Below are positions 42,901 through 57,800 of a stretch of DNA of 64,000 bases, in pieces (position 1 is the first letter of the stretch; every line of letters starts with the position of its first letter). The stretch comes from Nemopilema nomurai (Eukaryota; Cnidaria; Scyphozoa; Rhizostomeae; Rhizostomatidae): the NCBI GenBank assembly GCA_003864495.1, contig ML133478.1, positions 1,819,899 through 1,883,898 on the forward strand, in the 5' to 3' direction. The notes below the pieces were generated by a model, which saw only the letters and a program-made list of their open reading frames with translations, made no database searches and was not told the DNA's origin. The position numbers and the translations under genes are program-made.

Positions 42901-45900
42901 ATTGTGTTCAACTTACACTTATCAATGAATTAACGATCTTTTTACCTTCTTTCATGTCTCCTCAACTGCCGCTTTCTCAATGAGCCTTTTTCATTACCAC
43001 CACAACCATCCATCCTCTTCGAGATTGTTTGTAGAATAATAACGACGTCCAAAGGAATCGTCTTATATGAGTCGTAAAGTGATTGTGACGTCAGTTGATT
43101 GGATGCCATAAATGGTAGTCGTAAGCTGATTGGTTATTTCTTCTGCGCATGTGCGGACGGTGAAGAAGGATCAGAGGATTTGCTTCTGCTTTATCTGGAG
43201 ACAATGATAAAAATCCGTCCGTTAATGGATTTCTCATTTGTTTGCATGGAAATTTTGAAGTTCTTCTCTTCAGTTATCTAGTTACATGAAGAGCTGTACA
43301 TTTGAAGTGTTGGGAGGCATTCAACTGAGTTGTACTCTCAGTATCGTTACCAGCCTTGCTGTGAGAGAAAAATGTCCTTTTTAATCGTCATTATATTGCT
43401 GGTGTGATTGAGTTCTTATTAACATAACCAGAACACGCTGCAGTATGAAATCGTTGAATCAAAACTGTTGGTTTGAAAAAGGCAGTTGCCATTTATGCAC
43501 GGAAATGTTTCTATACAACAAGCCATCACACCCTGTATCAAAAATCTAATAAATTCGCTTAAAGCTGATTGCTAGCTAAGTAGATGAAATATGAATAATC
43601 GTAAGATTTCTCATTTTAAAAAACAATGATAAAAAAGTCGATTATCTGTTTGCATGGAAAAGACATTATTTTCTTAATCTCCTTTCTCGACTTGAAATGT
43701 TTCGTCATTTTATTGCTGGTGTAATTGAGTTTCATTAGAATAGCCAGAACACGCTGCGGTATGAAATCGTTGAATCAAAACTGTTGGTTTGAAAAAGGCA
43801 GTTGCGATTGATGCACGGAAATGTTTCTATACAACAAGCCATCACACCCTGTATCAAAATTTTAATAATTTCGCTTAATGCTGATTGCTCGCTAAGTAGA
43901 TGAAATATGAATAATCGTAAGATTTCTCATTTTAAAAATAAATGATAAAAAAGTCGATTATCTGTTTGCATGGAAAAGACGTTATATCCTTAATCTTCTT
44001 ACTCGACTTGAAATGTTACCTCGTTGCATAGTATGCCAACAGATGATTTGAAAGAATGTTACTGGCTCGAGTTTCTTCATCATTACAATTTGCATATTAA
44101 CAAAGCATTATCTGAATGCAAACCTTTTTCTCATTCGAAACGATTGATTTTAAATGAACATATACCTTGATGTTGAATATTCATTTTTATGTTTATTACG
44201 AAAAAATGATTCAAAGTCGAAAGTCTCTTGTTCAACAGAAATGAAGCTTTAAATGGAAAATATTGTGTTCAACTTACACTTATAAATAAATTAACGATCT
44301 TTTTACCTTCTTTCATGTCTCTTCAACTGCCGCTTTCTCGATGAGCCTTTTTCATTACCACCACAACCTTCCATCCTCTTCGAGATTGTTTGTAGAATAA
44401 TAACGACGTCCAAAGGAATCGTCTTATATGAGTCGTAAAGTGATTGTGACGTCAGTTGATTGGATGCCATAATTGGTAGTCGTAAGCTGATTGGTTATTT
44501 CTTCTGCGCATGTGCGGACGGTGAAGAAGGATCAGAGGATTTGCTTCTGCTTTATCTGGAGACAATGATAAAAGTCCGTCCGTTAATGGATTTCTCATTT
44601 GTTTGCATGGAAATTTTGAAGTTCTTCTCTTCAGTTACATAGTTACATGAAGAGCTGTACATTTGAAGTGTTGAGAGGCATTCAACTGAGTTGTACTCTC
44701 AGTATCGTTACCAGCCTTGCTGTGAGAGAAAAATGTCCTTTTTAATCGTCATTATATTGCTGGTGTGATTGAGTTTTATTAGAATAACCAGAACACGATG
44801 CAGTATGAAATCGTTGAATCAAAACTGTTGGTTTGAAAAAGGCAGTTGCCATTTATGCACGGAAATGTTTCTATACAACAAGCCATCACACCCTGTATCA
44901 AAATTTTAATAATTTCGCTTAATGCTGATTGCTCGCTAAGAAGATGAGATATTAATAATCGTAAGATTTCTCATTTTAAAAAGAAATGATAAAAAAGTCG
45001 ATTATCTGTTTGCATGGAAAAGACGTTATATCCTTAATCTTCCTTGTTGACTTGAAATGTTACCTCGTTGAATAGTATGCCAACAGGTGATTTTAAAGAA
45101 TGTTACTGGCTCGAGTTTCTTCATAATTACAATTTGCATATTAACAAAGCATAATCTGAATGCAAACCTTTTTCTCATTCGAAACGATTGATTTTAAATG
45201 AACATATACCTTGATGTTGAATATTCATTTTTATGTTTATTACGAAATATGATTCAAAGTCGAAAGCCTCTTGTTCAACAGAAATGAAGCTTTAAATGGA
45301 AAATATTGTGTTCACTTACACTTATCAATGAATTAACGATCTTTTTACCTTCTTTAATGTCTCTTCAACTGCCGCTTTCTCAGTGAGCCTTTTTCATTAC
45401 CACCACAACCGTCCATCCTCTTCGAGATTGTTTGTAGAATAATGTCGACGTCCAAAGGAATCGTCTTATATGAGTCGTAAAGTGATTGTGACGTCAGTTG
45501 ATTGGATGCCATAAATGGTAGTCGTAAGCTGATTGGTTATTTTTCTGCGCATGTGCGGCGGCTGAAGAAGGAACAGAGGATTTGCTTCTGCTTTATCTGG
45601 AGACAATGATAAAAGTCCGTCCGTTAATGGATTTCTCATTTGTTTGCATGGAAATTTTGAAGTTCTTCTTCAGTTACTAGTTACATGAAGAGCTGTACAT
45701 TTGAAGTGTTGGGAGGCATTCAACTGAGTTGTACTCTCAGTATCGTTACCAGCCTTGCTGTGAGAGAAAAATGTCCTTTTTAATCGTCATTATATTGCTG
45801 GTGTGATTGAGTTTTATTAGAATAACCAGAACACGATGCAGTATGAAATCGTTGAATCAAAACTGTTGGTTTGAAAAAGGCAGTTGCCATTTATGCACGG

Positions 45901-48900
45901 AAATGTTTCTATACAACAAGCCATCACACCCTGTATCAAAATTCTAATAATTTCGCTTAATGCTGATTGCTTGCTAAGAGATGAATATGAATAATCGTAA
46001 GATTTCTCATTTTAAAAAGAAATGATAAAAAAGTCGATTATCTGTTTGCATGAAAAACGTTATATCCTTAATCTTCTTTTGACTTGAAATGTTACCTCGT
46101 TGAATAGTATGCCAACAGGTGATTTTAAAGAATGTTACTGGCTCGAGTTTCTTCATCATTACAATTTGCATATTAACAAAGCATAATCTGAATGCAAACC
46201 TTTTTCTCATTCGAAAACGATTGATGTTAAATGAACATATACCTTGATGTTGAATATTCATTTTATGTTTATACGAAAAAATTATCAAAGTCGAAAGTCT
46301 CTTGTTCAACAGAAATGAAGCTTTAAATGGAAAATATTGTGTTCAACTTACACTTATCAATGAATTAACGATCTTTTTACCTTCTTTAATGTCTCTTCAA
46401 CTGCCGCTTTCTCAGTGAGCCTTTTTCATTACCACCACAACCGTCCATCCTCTTCGAGATTGTTTGTAGAATAATGTCGACGTCCAAAGGAATCGTCTTA
46501 TATGAGTCGTAAAGTGATTGTGACGTCAGTTGATTGGATGCCATAAATGGTAGTCGTAAGCTGATTGGTTATTTCTTCTGCGCATGTGCGGAGGGTGAAG
46601 AAGGAACAGAGGATTTGCTTCTGCTTTATCTGGAGACAATGATAAAAGTCCGTCCGTTAATGGATTTCTCATTTGTTTGCATGGAAATTTTGAAGTTCTT
46701 CTCTTCAGTTATCTAGTTACATGAAGAGCTGTACATTTGAAGTGTTGGGAGGCATTCAACTGAGTTGTACTCTCAGTATCGTTACCAGCCTTGCTGTGAG
46801 AGAAAAATGTCCTTTTTAATCGTCATTATTGCTGGTGTGATTGAGTTTTATTAACATAACCAGAACACGCTGCAGTATGAAATCGTTGAATCAAAACTGT
46901 TGGTTTGAAAAAGGCAGTTGCCATTTATGCACGGAAATGTTTCTATACAACAAGCCATCACACCCTGTATCAAAATTCTAATAATTTCGCTTAATGCTGA
47001 TTGCTAGCTAAGTAGATGAAATATGAATAATCGTAAGATTTCTCATTTAAAAATAAATGATAAAAAAGTCGATTATCTGTTTGCATGGAAAAGACGTTAT
47101 ATCCTTAATCTTCTTTCTCGACTTGAAATGTTACCTCGTTGAATAGTATGCCAACAGGTGATTTGAAAGAATGTTACTGGCTCGAGTTCCTTCATCATTA
47201 CAATTTGCATATTAACAAAGCATAATCTGAATGCAAACTTTTTCTCATTCGAAACGATTGATGTTAAATGAACATATACCTTGATGTTTGAATATTCATT
47301 TTTATGTTTATTACGAAAAAATGATTCAAAGTCGAAAGTCTCTTGTTCAACAGAAATGAAGCTTTAAATGGAAAATATTGTGTTCAACTTACACTATCAA
47401 TGAATTAACGATCTTTTTACCTTCTTTAATGTCTCTTCAACTGCCGCTTTCTCAGCGAGCCTTTTTCATTACCACCACAACCGTCCATCCTCTTCGAGAT
47501 TGTTTGTAGAATAATGTCGACGTCCAAAGGAATCGTCTTATATGAGTCGTAAAGTGATTGTGACGTCAGTTGATTGGATGCCATAAATGGTAGTCGTAAG
47601 CTGATTGGTTATTTCTTCTGCGCATGTGCGGAGGGTGAAGAAGGAACAGAGGATTTGCTTCTGCTTTATCTGGAGACAATGATAAAAGTCCGTCCGTTAA
47701 TGGATTTCATTTGTTTGCATGGAAATTTTGAAGTTCTTCTCTTCAGTTATCTAGTTACACGAAGAGCTGTACATTTGAAGTGTTGGGAGGCATTCAACTG
47801 AGTTGTACTCTCAGTATCGTTACCAGCCTTGCTGTGAGAGAAAAATGTCCTTTTTAATCGTCATTATATTGCTGGTGTAATTGAGTTTTATTAGAATAAC
47901 CAGAACACGCTGCAGTATGAAATCATTAAATCAAAACTGTTGGTTTGAAAAAGGCAGTTGCCATTTATGCACGGAAATGTTTCTATGCAACAAGCCATCA
48001 CACCCTGTATCAAAATTCTAATAATTTCGCTTAATGCTGATTGCTAGCTAAGTAGATGAAATATGAATAATCGTAAGATTTCTCATTTTAAAAATAAATG
48101 ATAAAAAAGTCGATTATCTGTTTGCATGGAAAAGACGTTATATCCTTAATCTTCCTTCTTGACTTGAAATGTTACCTCGTTGAATAGTATGCCAACAGGT
48201 GATTTGAAAGAATGTTACTGGCTCGAGTTTCTTCATCATTACAATTTGCATATTAACAAAGCATAATCTGAATGCAAACCTTTTTCTCATTCGAAACGAT
48301 TGATTTTAAATGAACATATACCTTGATGTTGAATATTCATTTTTATGTTTATTACGAAAAAATGATTTAAAGTCGAAAGTCTCTTGTTCAACAGAAATTA
48401 AGCTTTGAATGGAAAATATTGTGATCAACTTACACTTATCAATGAATTAACGATCTTTTTACTTTCTTTAATATCTCTTCAACTGCCGCTTTCTCAGTGA
48501 GCCTTTTTCATTACCACCACAACCGTCCATCCTCTTCGAGATTGTTTGTAGAATAATGTCGACGTCCAAAGGAATCGTCTTATATGAGTCGTAAAGTGAT
48601 TGTGACGTCAGTTGATTGGATGCCATAAATGGTAGTCGTAAGCTGATTGGTTATTTCTTCTGCGCATGTGCGGAGGGTGAAGAAGGAACAGAGGATTTGC
48701 TTCTGCTTTATTTGGAGACAATGATAAAAGTCCGTCCGTTAATGGATTTCTCATTTGTTTGCATGAAAATTTTGAAGTTCTCCTCTTCAGTTATCTAGTT
48801 ACACGAAGAGCTGTCCATTTGAAGTTTTGGGAGGCATTCAACTGAGTTGTACTCTCAGTATCGTTACCAGCCTTGCTGTGAGAGAAAAATGTCCTTTTTA

Positions 48901-51900
48901 ATCGTCATTTTATTGCTGGTGTGATTTATATTTGATTAACTTGACCAGAACACGTTGCAGTATGAAATTGTTGAATCAAAACTGTTGGTTTGAAAAAGGC
49001 AGTTGCGAATGATGCACGGAAATTTTTCTTTATAACAAGCCATCACACCCTGTATCAAAATTCTAATTATTTCAATCATTTCTCATTTTAAAAAAAAATG
49101 ATAAAAAAGTCAGTTATCTGTTTGCATGGCAAAGACGTTATATCCTTAATCTCCTTTCTCGACTTGAAATGTTACCTCGTTGAATAGTATGCGTACAGGT
49201 GATTATAAAGAATGTTACTGGCTCGAGTTCCTTCATCATTACAATTTGCATATTAAGAAAGCATAATCTGAATGCAAACCTTTTTCTCATTCGAAACGAT
49301 TGATGTTAAATGAACATATACCTTGATGTTGAATATTCATTTTCCATTTTTATGTTCATCACTAAAAATGATTCAAAGTCGAAAGTCTCTTGTTCAACAG
49401 AAATTAAGCTTAAAATGGAAAATATTGCATTCAACCTACACTTATCAATAAATTAAGGATGTTTTTACCTTCTTTAATGTCTCTTCAACTGCCGCTTTCT
49501 CAGTGAGTCTTTTTCATTACCACCACAACCGTTCATCCTCTTCGATATTTTTTGCAGAATAATGTCGACGTCCAAAGGAATCGTCTTATATGAGTCGTAA
49601 AGTGATTGTGACGTCAATTAATTGGATGCCATAAATGTTAGTCGTAAGCTGATTGGTTATTTCTTCTGCACATGTGCGGAGGGTGAAGAAGGAACAGAGG
49701 ATTTGCTTCTGCTTTATTTGGAGACAATGATAAAAGTCCGTCCGTTAATGGATTTCTCATTTGTTTGCATGGAAATTTTGAAGTTCTCCTCTTCAGTTAT
49801 CTAGTTACACGAAGAGCTGTCCATTTGAAGTTTTGGGAGGCATTCAACTGAGTTGTACTCTCAGTATCGTTACCAGCCTTGCTGTGAGAGAAAAATGTCC
49901 TTTTTAATCGTCATTATCTTGCTGGTGTGATTGAGTTTGATAAGAATAACCAGAACACGCTGAAGTATAAAATCGTTGAATCAAAACTGTTGGTTTGAAA
50001 AAGGCAGTTGCCATTTATGCACGGAAATGTTTCTATACAACAAGCCATCATACCCTGTATCAAAATTCTAATAATTTCGCTTAATGCTGATTGCTAGCAA
50101 AGTAGATGAAATATGAATAATCGTAAGATTTCTCATTTTTAAAATAAATGATAAAAAAGTCGATTATCTGTTTGCATGAAAAAGACATTATTTCCTTAAT
50201 CTCCTTTCTCGACTTGAAATTTTACCTCGTTGAATAGTATGCCAACAGGTGATTTGAAAGAATGTTACTGGCTCGAGTTTCTTTATCATTACAATTTGCA
50301 TATTAACAAAGCATAATCTGAATGCAAACCTTTTTCTCATTCGAAACGATTGATGTTAAATGAACATAGACGTTGATGTTGAATATTCATTTTCCATTTT
50401 GATGTTTATTACAAAAAATGATTCAAAGTCGAAAGTCTCTTGTTCAACAGAAATGAAGCTTAAAATGGAAAATATTGCATTCAACCCACATTTATCAATG
50501 AATTAAGGATCTTTTTACCTTCTTTAATGTCTCTTCAACTGCCGCTTTCTCAGTGAGCGTTTTTCATTACCACTACAACCGTCCATCCTCTTCGAGATTG
50601 TTTGTAGAATAATTTCGACGTCCAAAGGAATCGTCTTATGTGATTCGTAAAGTGATTGTGACGTCAGTTGATTGGATGCCATAAATGGTAGTCGTAAGCT
50701 GATTGGTTATTTCTTATGCGCATGTGAGGAGAGTGAAGAAGGAACAGAGGATTTGCTTCTGATTTATTTGGAGACAGTGATAAAAGTCCGTCCGTTAAAG
50801 GGTTTCTCATTTGTTTGCATGGAAATTTTGAAGTTCTTCTCTTCAGTTATCTAGTTACATGAAGATCTTTACATTTGAAGTGTTGGGAGGCATTCAACTG
50901 AGTTGTACTCTCAGTATCGTTACCAGCCTTGCTGTGAGAGAAAAATGTCCTTTCCAATCGTCATTATATTGCTGGTGTAATTGAGTTTCATTAGAATAAC
51001 CAGAACACGATGCAGTATGAAATCGTTGAATCAAAACTGTTGGTTTGAAAAAGGCAGTTGCGATTGGTGCACGGAAATGTTTCTATACAACAAGCCATCA
51101 CACCGTGTATCAAAATTCTAATAATTCCGTTTAATGCTGATTGCTTGCTAAGTAGATGAAATATGAATAATCGTAAGATTTCTCATTCTTAAAATAAATG
51201 ATAAAAAAGTCGATTATCTGTTTGCATGGAAAAGACATTATTTCCTTAATCTTCTTTCTCGACTTGAAATGTTACCTCGTTGAATAGTATGCCAACAGGT
51301 GATTTGAAAGAATGTTACTGGCTCGAGTTTCTTCATCATTAGAATTTGCATATTAACAAAGCAAAATCTGAATGCAAACATTTTTCTCATTCGAAACGAT
51401 TGATGTTAAATGAACATATACCTTGATGTTGAATATTCATTTTCCATTTTTATGTTTATTACAAAAAATGATTCAAAGTCGAAAGAATCTTGTTCAACAG
51501 AAATGAAGCTTAAAATGAAAAATATTGCATTCAACCTACACTTACCAATAAATTAAGGATCTTTTTACTTTCTTTAATGTCTCTTCAACTGCCGCTTTCT
51601 CAGTGAGCCTTTTTCAGTACCACCACAATCGTCCATCCTCTTCGATATTGTTTGTAGAATAAGGTCGACGTCCAAAGGAATCGTCTTATATGAGTCGTAA
51701 AGTGATTGTGACGTCAGTTGATTGGATGCCATAAATGGTAGTCGTAAGCTGATTGGTTATTTCTTCTGCGCATGTGCCCGAGGGTGAAGAAGGAACAGAG
51801 GATTTGCTTCTGCTTTATTTGGAGATAATGATAAAAGTCCGTCCGTTAATGGATTTTTCATTTGTTTGCATGGAAATTTTGAAGTTCTTCTCTTCAGTTA

Positions 51901-52810
51901 TCTAGTTACGCGAAGAGCTGTACATTTGAAGTGTTGGGAGGCATTCAACTGAGTTGTACTCTCAGTATCGTTACCAGCCTTGCTGTGAGAGAAAAATGTC
52001 CTTTCCAATCGTCATTATATTGCTGGTGTAATTGAGTTTCATTAGAATAACCAGAACACGATGCAGTATGAAATCGTTGAATCAAAACTGTTGGTTTGAA
52101 AAAGGCAGTTGCGATTTATGCACGGAAATTTTTCTATATAACAAGCCATCGCACCCTGTATCAAAATTCTAATAATTTCGCTGAAAGCTGATTGCTTGCT
52201 AAGTAGATGAAATATGAATAATCGTAAGATTTCTCATTTTAAAAATAAATGATAAAAAAGTCGATTATCTGTTTGCATGGCAAAGACGTTATATCCTTAA
52301 TCTTCTTTCTCGACTTGAAATGTTACCTCGTTGAATTTAATGCCAACAGGTGATTTGAAAGAAAGTTACTGGCTCAAGTTTCTTCATCATTACAATTTGC
52401 ATAATAACAAAGCATAATCTGAATGCAAACCTTTTTCTCATTCGAAACGATCGATGTTAAATTAACATATACCTTGATGTTGAATATTCATTTTTATGTT
52501 TATTACAAAGAAATGATTCAAAGTCGAAAGTCTCTTGTTCAACAGAAATGAAGCTTTAAATGGAAAATATTGTGTTCAACTTACACTTATCAATGAATTA
52601 ACGATCTTTTTACCTTCTTTAATGTCTCTTCAACTGCCGCTTTCTCAGTGAGCCTTTTTCATTACCACCACAACCGTCCATCCTCTTCGAGATTGTTTGT
52701 AGAATAATGTCGACGTCCAAAGGAATCGTCTTATATGAGTCGTAAAGTGATTGTGACGTCAGTTGATTGGATGCCATAAATGGTAGTCGTAAGCTGATTG
52801 GTTATTTCTT
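39940..52810 (-). repeat. array 4: A monomers (13 modules)
   Basis: CREs at 39961, 41005, 42043, 43086, 44447, 45489, 46521, 47561, 48603, 49609, 50659, 51709 and 52754. Spacings are 1,032-1,050 except 1,361 (long monomer from 43,086) and 1,006 (unit from 48,603, with a deletion near 49,070 that removes the GCTGATTGCTAGCTAAG segment). Units from 48.6 kb on share older variants (TTCATTTTCCATTTT, GCATTCAACC) and are more diverged than those at 45.5-48.6 kb. The unit at 49,609 has CAATTAATTGG, altering one CCAAT flank. The module at 52,754 leads into a D unit. Confidence 0.9.
43086..44446 (-). repeat. long monomer variant, locus 2
   Basis: 1,361 bp, with the GAAATGTT/TCGTCATTTTATTGC junction at about 43,701. 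Near the junction it carries small private changes (GAATAGCCAG, CTGCGGTATG) relative to loci 1 and 3. Confidence 0.8.
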
Positions 52811-54480
52811 CTGCGCATGTGCAGCGGGTGAGGAAGATACAAAGGCATTGCTTCTGTTTTATTTAGAGCTAATGAGATAAAAGACGAGAACCGATTCATT
52901 CCAACTTTCCTGATAAGCGAAAAGCTATGGCATTGGTTTGGGATGTGCTCTCAGTATAGTTGAAAGTCTTTTTTGGAAGCATAAACGTCCTTCTCAGATC
53001 ATTATGTTGCTGCCGTTGCTGGATTTTCATTAACATAATCATCCTTTAGCATTAAGCTAGATGTCACTGAACTAGCACTGTTCTGTTGAAAAAAGAACTT
53101 CAGATCTACCTATTAAATTTAGGAATAAAAAGCAATAAAGTTCTAGAGGAAACATTGTGGAGACTTCTGTCAAAGGTGATTGCTTTTATTTTGTTGAATT
53201 ATGTATATTTGAAACGATTCTCATTTCGAGGGTTCATTGCATGATAGTCGATTACCTGCTTTTATAGAAAAGATACTAACTCTTTATTGCCCTCGTTTTT
53301 CTTGAAAGTTACATGGCTGCATAGTATGAACACTAGTGTTTTCAAAGTATGCTTCTTTTCAACTTTTTCTAATGACTTCAACTTGCCTATACCTTTAGCA
53401 TAACCTCAATGCAAATAATTTCTCATCTGAAAAGATTGATGTCTAAATTATTAAATCCTACTGAGTAAAAGTACTTTGGTGTAAAAAACTTCACAATAGC
53501 AAGAAAAAGCAGTACTAAATTTTGCGTGCTTAAAATTCTTTTCCTGTAAAGAAAAAAAATGATCTCATTAAGCATGCAAAATCCTGTCTAGCGTTTTCCT
53601 GCTATTTTGAAATTCTACTGTGCTTTAGCTTTGATCAGGGGCGGATCCAGACGTTAGCAATCTTTGAGCGAACATAAGTCAGATTTTCTCAAACAATTTC
53701 CTTTTGCATCAATTAACGTCACCCAATGTCACAAACATTCTTCCTTTTCTCTGGAATTATATCTCAATCTGTTGCCGCTATTGATGTTGCTTCGTAAGCC
53801 AATCCCAGGCAAGTTGAGCTATGCTGAATTTTTTCGCGAGCATAGGTGAAATTTGAACTGTCGAATAAGAAGCCGACTTGACCTATGCAATTGTTGTAGA
53901 AAGTGTCCAATAAAATCCAGTGCAGACTCAAATAGCCAATCAAGATACAAGTTGACCTATGCAATTGTTGTTTAACTGTCCAATAAACAGATAGACTGAC
54001 CTATGCAATTGTATTCGCCACCGATGTCACGTTCAATCTTGAAAATGTCAACAATAGCCCTTGCGATTTTCGTTCTGTGAATGTGACGCATTCTTAACAG
54101 AAAACAGGGATCAAAGCCTTGTTAGATTTTAATATATGATTTTAGTGCTGACCACTAGCAAAAATTCTGATCATAAATAGTATTCACATAAAGGGGTGTG
54201 GCCTACATTTTAGGCAGCCTGAAGGGCGTGGCTCTAAAAAATTTCCCTTCCTTTGCTGTAGTCAGATTTCTCCCTGAATCCGCCCCTGTTTATGATGAAC
54301 AATCATCATCTGATCTAACAACTTAGCTAAAAATATAAATGTTGACTTGGTGAAACACGTTACAGAACATTCTAATAATACGAAAACAGTTCACAGTGAC
54401 TAATGCCATAAGCGATCTTCTTACCTTCTTGAATGTGTCTTTAACTGGCACTCTCTGACTGAGCCTTCAAGATTGTTTTA
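52810..54480 (-). repeat. D-type unit with MITE, second copy
   Basis: Equivalent of 8,345-9,990 (offset 44,473). It differs at scattered sites up to about 53,300, then is nearly identical. It carries the same transposon insertion. Confidence 0.75.
53636..54288. mobile_element. hAT-like MITE, copy 2
   Basis: Same ends, flanks and 653-bp length as 9163-9815. It got here by duplication of the surrounding DNA, not by a new insertion, because the flanks match too. Confidence 0.7.
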
Positions 54481-54507
54481 AGACTAAAGACGGCGTCGTA
54501 AAAATCG

Positions 54508-54835
54508 TCATTTATAAGCCTTGAAGTGATTGTGACGTCAATTGATTGGATGCCGTAAATTGCAGTCGTATGCTGATTGGTTGTTTCTTCTGCGCATGTG
54601 CAAAGGTTAAGGAAGGAACAAAGGATTTGCTTATCCTGATGAAATTAAAAAAGCACGATAATAGATTCATCATTTGCTTGCAAGGTAATTTTGAATTCTT
54701 CTTTTGAATGATCATGTTACATGAAGAGCTATACATTTGAAGTTTTCAATCAGAGAGGCATTCATCTGATTCGCACTCACAGTATAGGTTACAGTCTGGT
54801 TTTTAGTTTTAAAGTTCCTTCTCAAGGCATTCCTT
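54508..54835 (-). promoter_or_regulatory. B-like module and remnant, second copy (CRE 54533-54540)
   Basis: Same as 10,035-10,362, including the exon truncation. Intact CRE, TTATAAATG box, CCAAT boxes and TGCGCATGTGC. Confidence 0.6.
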
Positions 54836-57800
54836 TATTTGGAGACAATGATAAAAGTCCGTTAATGGATTCCTCATTTCTCCTCAACTGTTGGTTTGAA
54901 AAAGGCAGTTGCCATTTATGCACGGAAATGTTTCTATACAACAAGCCATCACACCCTGTATCAAAATTCTAATAATTTCGCTTAAAGCTGATTGCTAGCT
55001 AAGTTGATGAAATATGAATAATCGTAAGATTTCTCATTTTAAAAATAAATGATAAAAAAGTCGATTATCTTTTTGCATGGAAGAGACGTTATATCCTTAA
55101 TCTTATTTCTCAACTTGAAATGTTACCTCGTTGAATAGTATGCCAACAGGTGATTGGAAAGAATTTTACTGGCTCGAGCTCCTTCATCATTACAATTTGC
55201 ATATTAACAAAGTATAATCTGAATGCAAACATTTTTCTCATTCGAAACGATTGATGTTAAATGAACATATACCTTGATGTTGAATATTCATTTTTATGTT
55301 TATTACGAAAAAACGATTCGAAGTCAAAAGTCTCTTGTTCAACAGAAATGAAGCTTTAAATGGAAAATATTGTGTTCAAATTACACTTATCAATGAATTA
55401 ACGATATTTTTACCTTCTTTAATGTCTCTTCAACTGCCGCTTTCTCAGTGACCCTTTTTCATTACCACCACAACCGTCCATCCTCTTCGAGATTGTTTGT
55501 AGAATAATGTCGTCGTCCAAAGGTATCGTCTTATATGAGTCGTAAAGTGATTGTGACGTCAGTTGATTGGATGCCGTAAATGGCAGTCGTATGCTGATTG
55601 GTTATTTTTTCTGCGCATGTGCGGAGGGTGAAGAAGGAACAGAGGATTTGCTTCTGCTTTTTTAGGGACAATGACAAAAGTCGGTCCGTTAAAGGATTTC
55701 TCATTCGTTTGCATGGAAATTTTGAAGTTCTTCTCTTCAGTTATCTAGTTACATAAAGAGCTGTACATTTGAAGTGTTGGGAGGCATTCAACTGAGTTGT
55801 ACTCTCAGTATCGTTACCAGCCTTGCTGTGAGAGAAAAATGTCCTTTCCAATCGTCATTATATTGCTGGTGTAATTGAGTTTCATTAGAATAACCAGAAC
55901 ACGATGCAGTATGAAATCGTTGAATCAAAACTGTTGGTTTGAAAAAGGCAGTTGCCATTTATGCACGGAAATGTTTCTATACAACAAGCCATCACACCCT
56001 GTATCAAAATTCTAATAATTTCGTTTAATGCTGATTGCTTGCTAAGTAGATGGAATATGAATAATCGTAAGATTTCTCATTTCAAATATAAATGATAAAA
56101 AAGTCGATTATCTGTTTGCATAGAAAAGATATTATTTCCTTAATCTCCTTTCTCGATTTGAAATGTTTCGTCATTTTATTGCTGGTGTAATTGAGTTTCA
56201 TTAGAATAACCAGAACACGCAATGGTATGAAATCGTTGAATCACAACTGTTGGTTTGAAAAAGGCAGTTGCGATTTATGCACGGAAATGTTTCTATACAA
56301 CAAGCCATCACACCCTGTATCAAAATTCTAATAATTTCGCTTAATGCTGATTGCTAGCAAAGTAGATGAAATATGAATAATCGTAAGATTTCTCATTTTA
56401 AAAATAAATGATAAAAAAGTCGATTATCTGTTTGCATGGAAAAGACGTTATATCCTTAATGTCCTTTCTCGACTTGAAATGTTACCTTGTTGAATAGTAT
56501 GCCAACAGGTTATTTGAAAGAATGTTACTGGCTCGAGTTCCTTCATCATTACAATTTGCATATTAACAAAGCATAATCTGAATGCAAACATTTTTCTCAT
56601 TCGAGACGACTGATGTTAAATGAACATATACCTTGATGTTGAATATTCATTTTTATGTTTATTACGGAAAAATGATTCAAAGTCGAAAGTCTCTTGTTCA
56701 ACAGAAATGCAGCTTAAAATGGAAAATATTGTGTTCAACTTACACTTATCAATGAATCAACGATCTTTTTACCTTTTTTAATGTCTCTTCAACTGCCGCT
56801 TCCTCAGCGAGCCTTTTTCATTACCACCACAACCTTCCATCCTCTTCGAGATTGTTTGTAGAATAATGTCGACGTCCAAAGGAATCTTATATGAGTCGTC
56901 AAGTGATTGTGACGTCAGTTGATTGGATGCCATAAATGGTAGTCGTAAGCTGATTGGTTATTTCTTCTGCGCATGTACGGAGGGTGAAGAAGGAACAGAG
57001 ATTTGCTTCTGCTTTATCTGGAGACAATGATAAAAGTCCGTCCGTTAATGAATTTCTCATTTGTTTGCATGGAAATTTTGAAGTTCTTCTCTTCAGTTAT
57101 CTAGTTACATGAAGAGCTGTACATTTGAAGTGTTGGGAGGCATTCAACTGAGTTGTACTCTCAGTATCGTTACCAGCCTTGCTGTGAGAGAAAAATGTCC
57201 TTTTAAATCGTCATTATATTGCTGGTGTGATTGAGTTTTTATTAACATAACCAGAACATGCTGCAGTATGAAATCGTTTAATCAAAACTGTTGGTTTGAA
57301 AAAGGCAGTTGCCATTTATGCACGGAAATGTTTCTATACAACAAGCCATCACACCCTGTATCAAAATTTTAATAATTTCGCTCAATGCTGATTGCTAGCT
57401 AAGTAGATGAAATATAAATAATCGTAAGATTTCTCATTTCAAATATAAATGATAAAAAAGTCGATTATCTGTTTGCATAGGAAAGACGTTATATCTATAA
57501 TCTCCTTTCTCGCTTGAAATGTTACCTCGTTGAATAGTATGCAACAGATGATTTGAAAGAATGTTACTGGCTTGAGTTCCTTCATCATTACAATTTGCAT
57601 ATTAAAAAAGCATTATTTGAATGCAAACTTTTTCTCATTCGAAACGATTGATGTTAAATGAACATATACCTTGATGTTGAATATTAATTTTATGTTTATT
57701 ACGAAAAAATGATTCAAAGTCGAAGTCTCTTGTTCAACAGAAATGAAGCTTTAAATGGAAAATATTGTGTTCAACTTACACTTATCAATGAATTAACGAT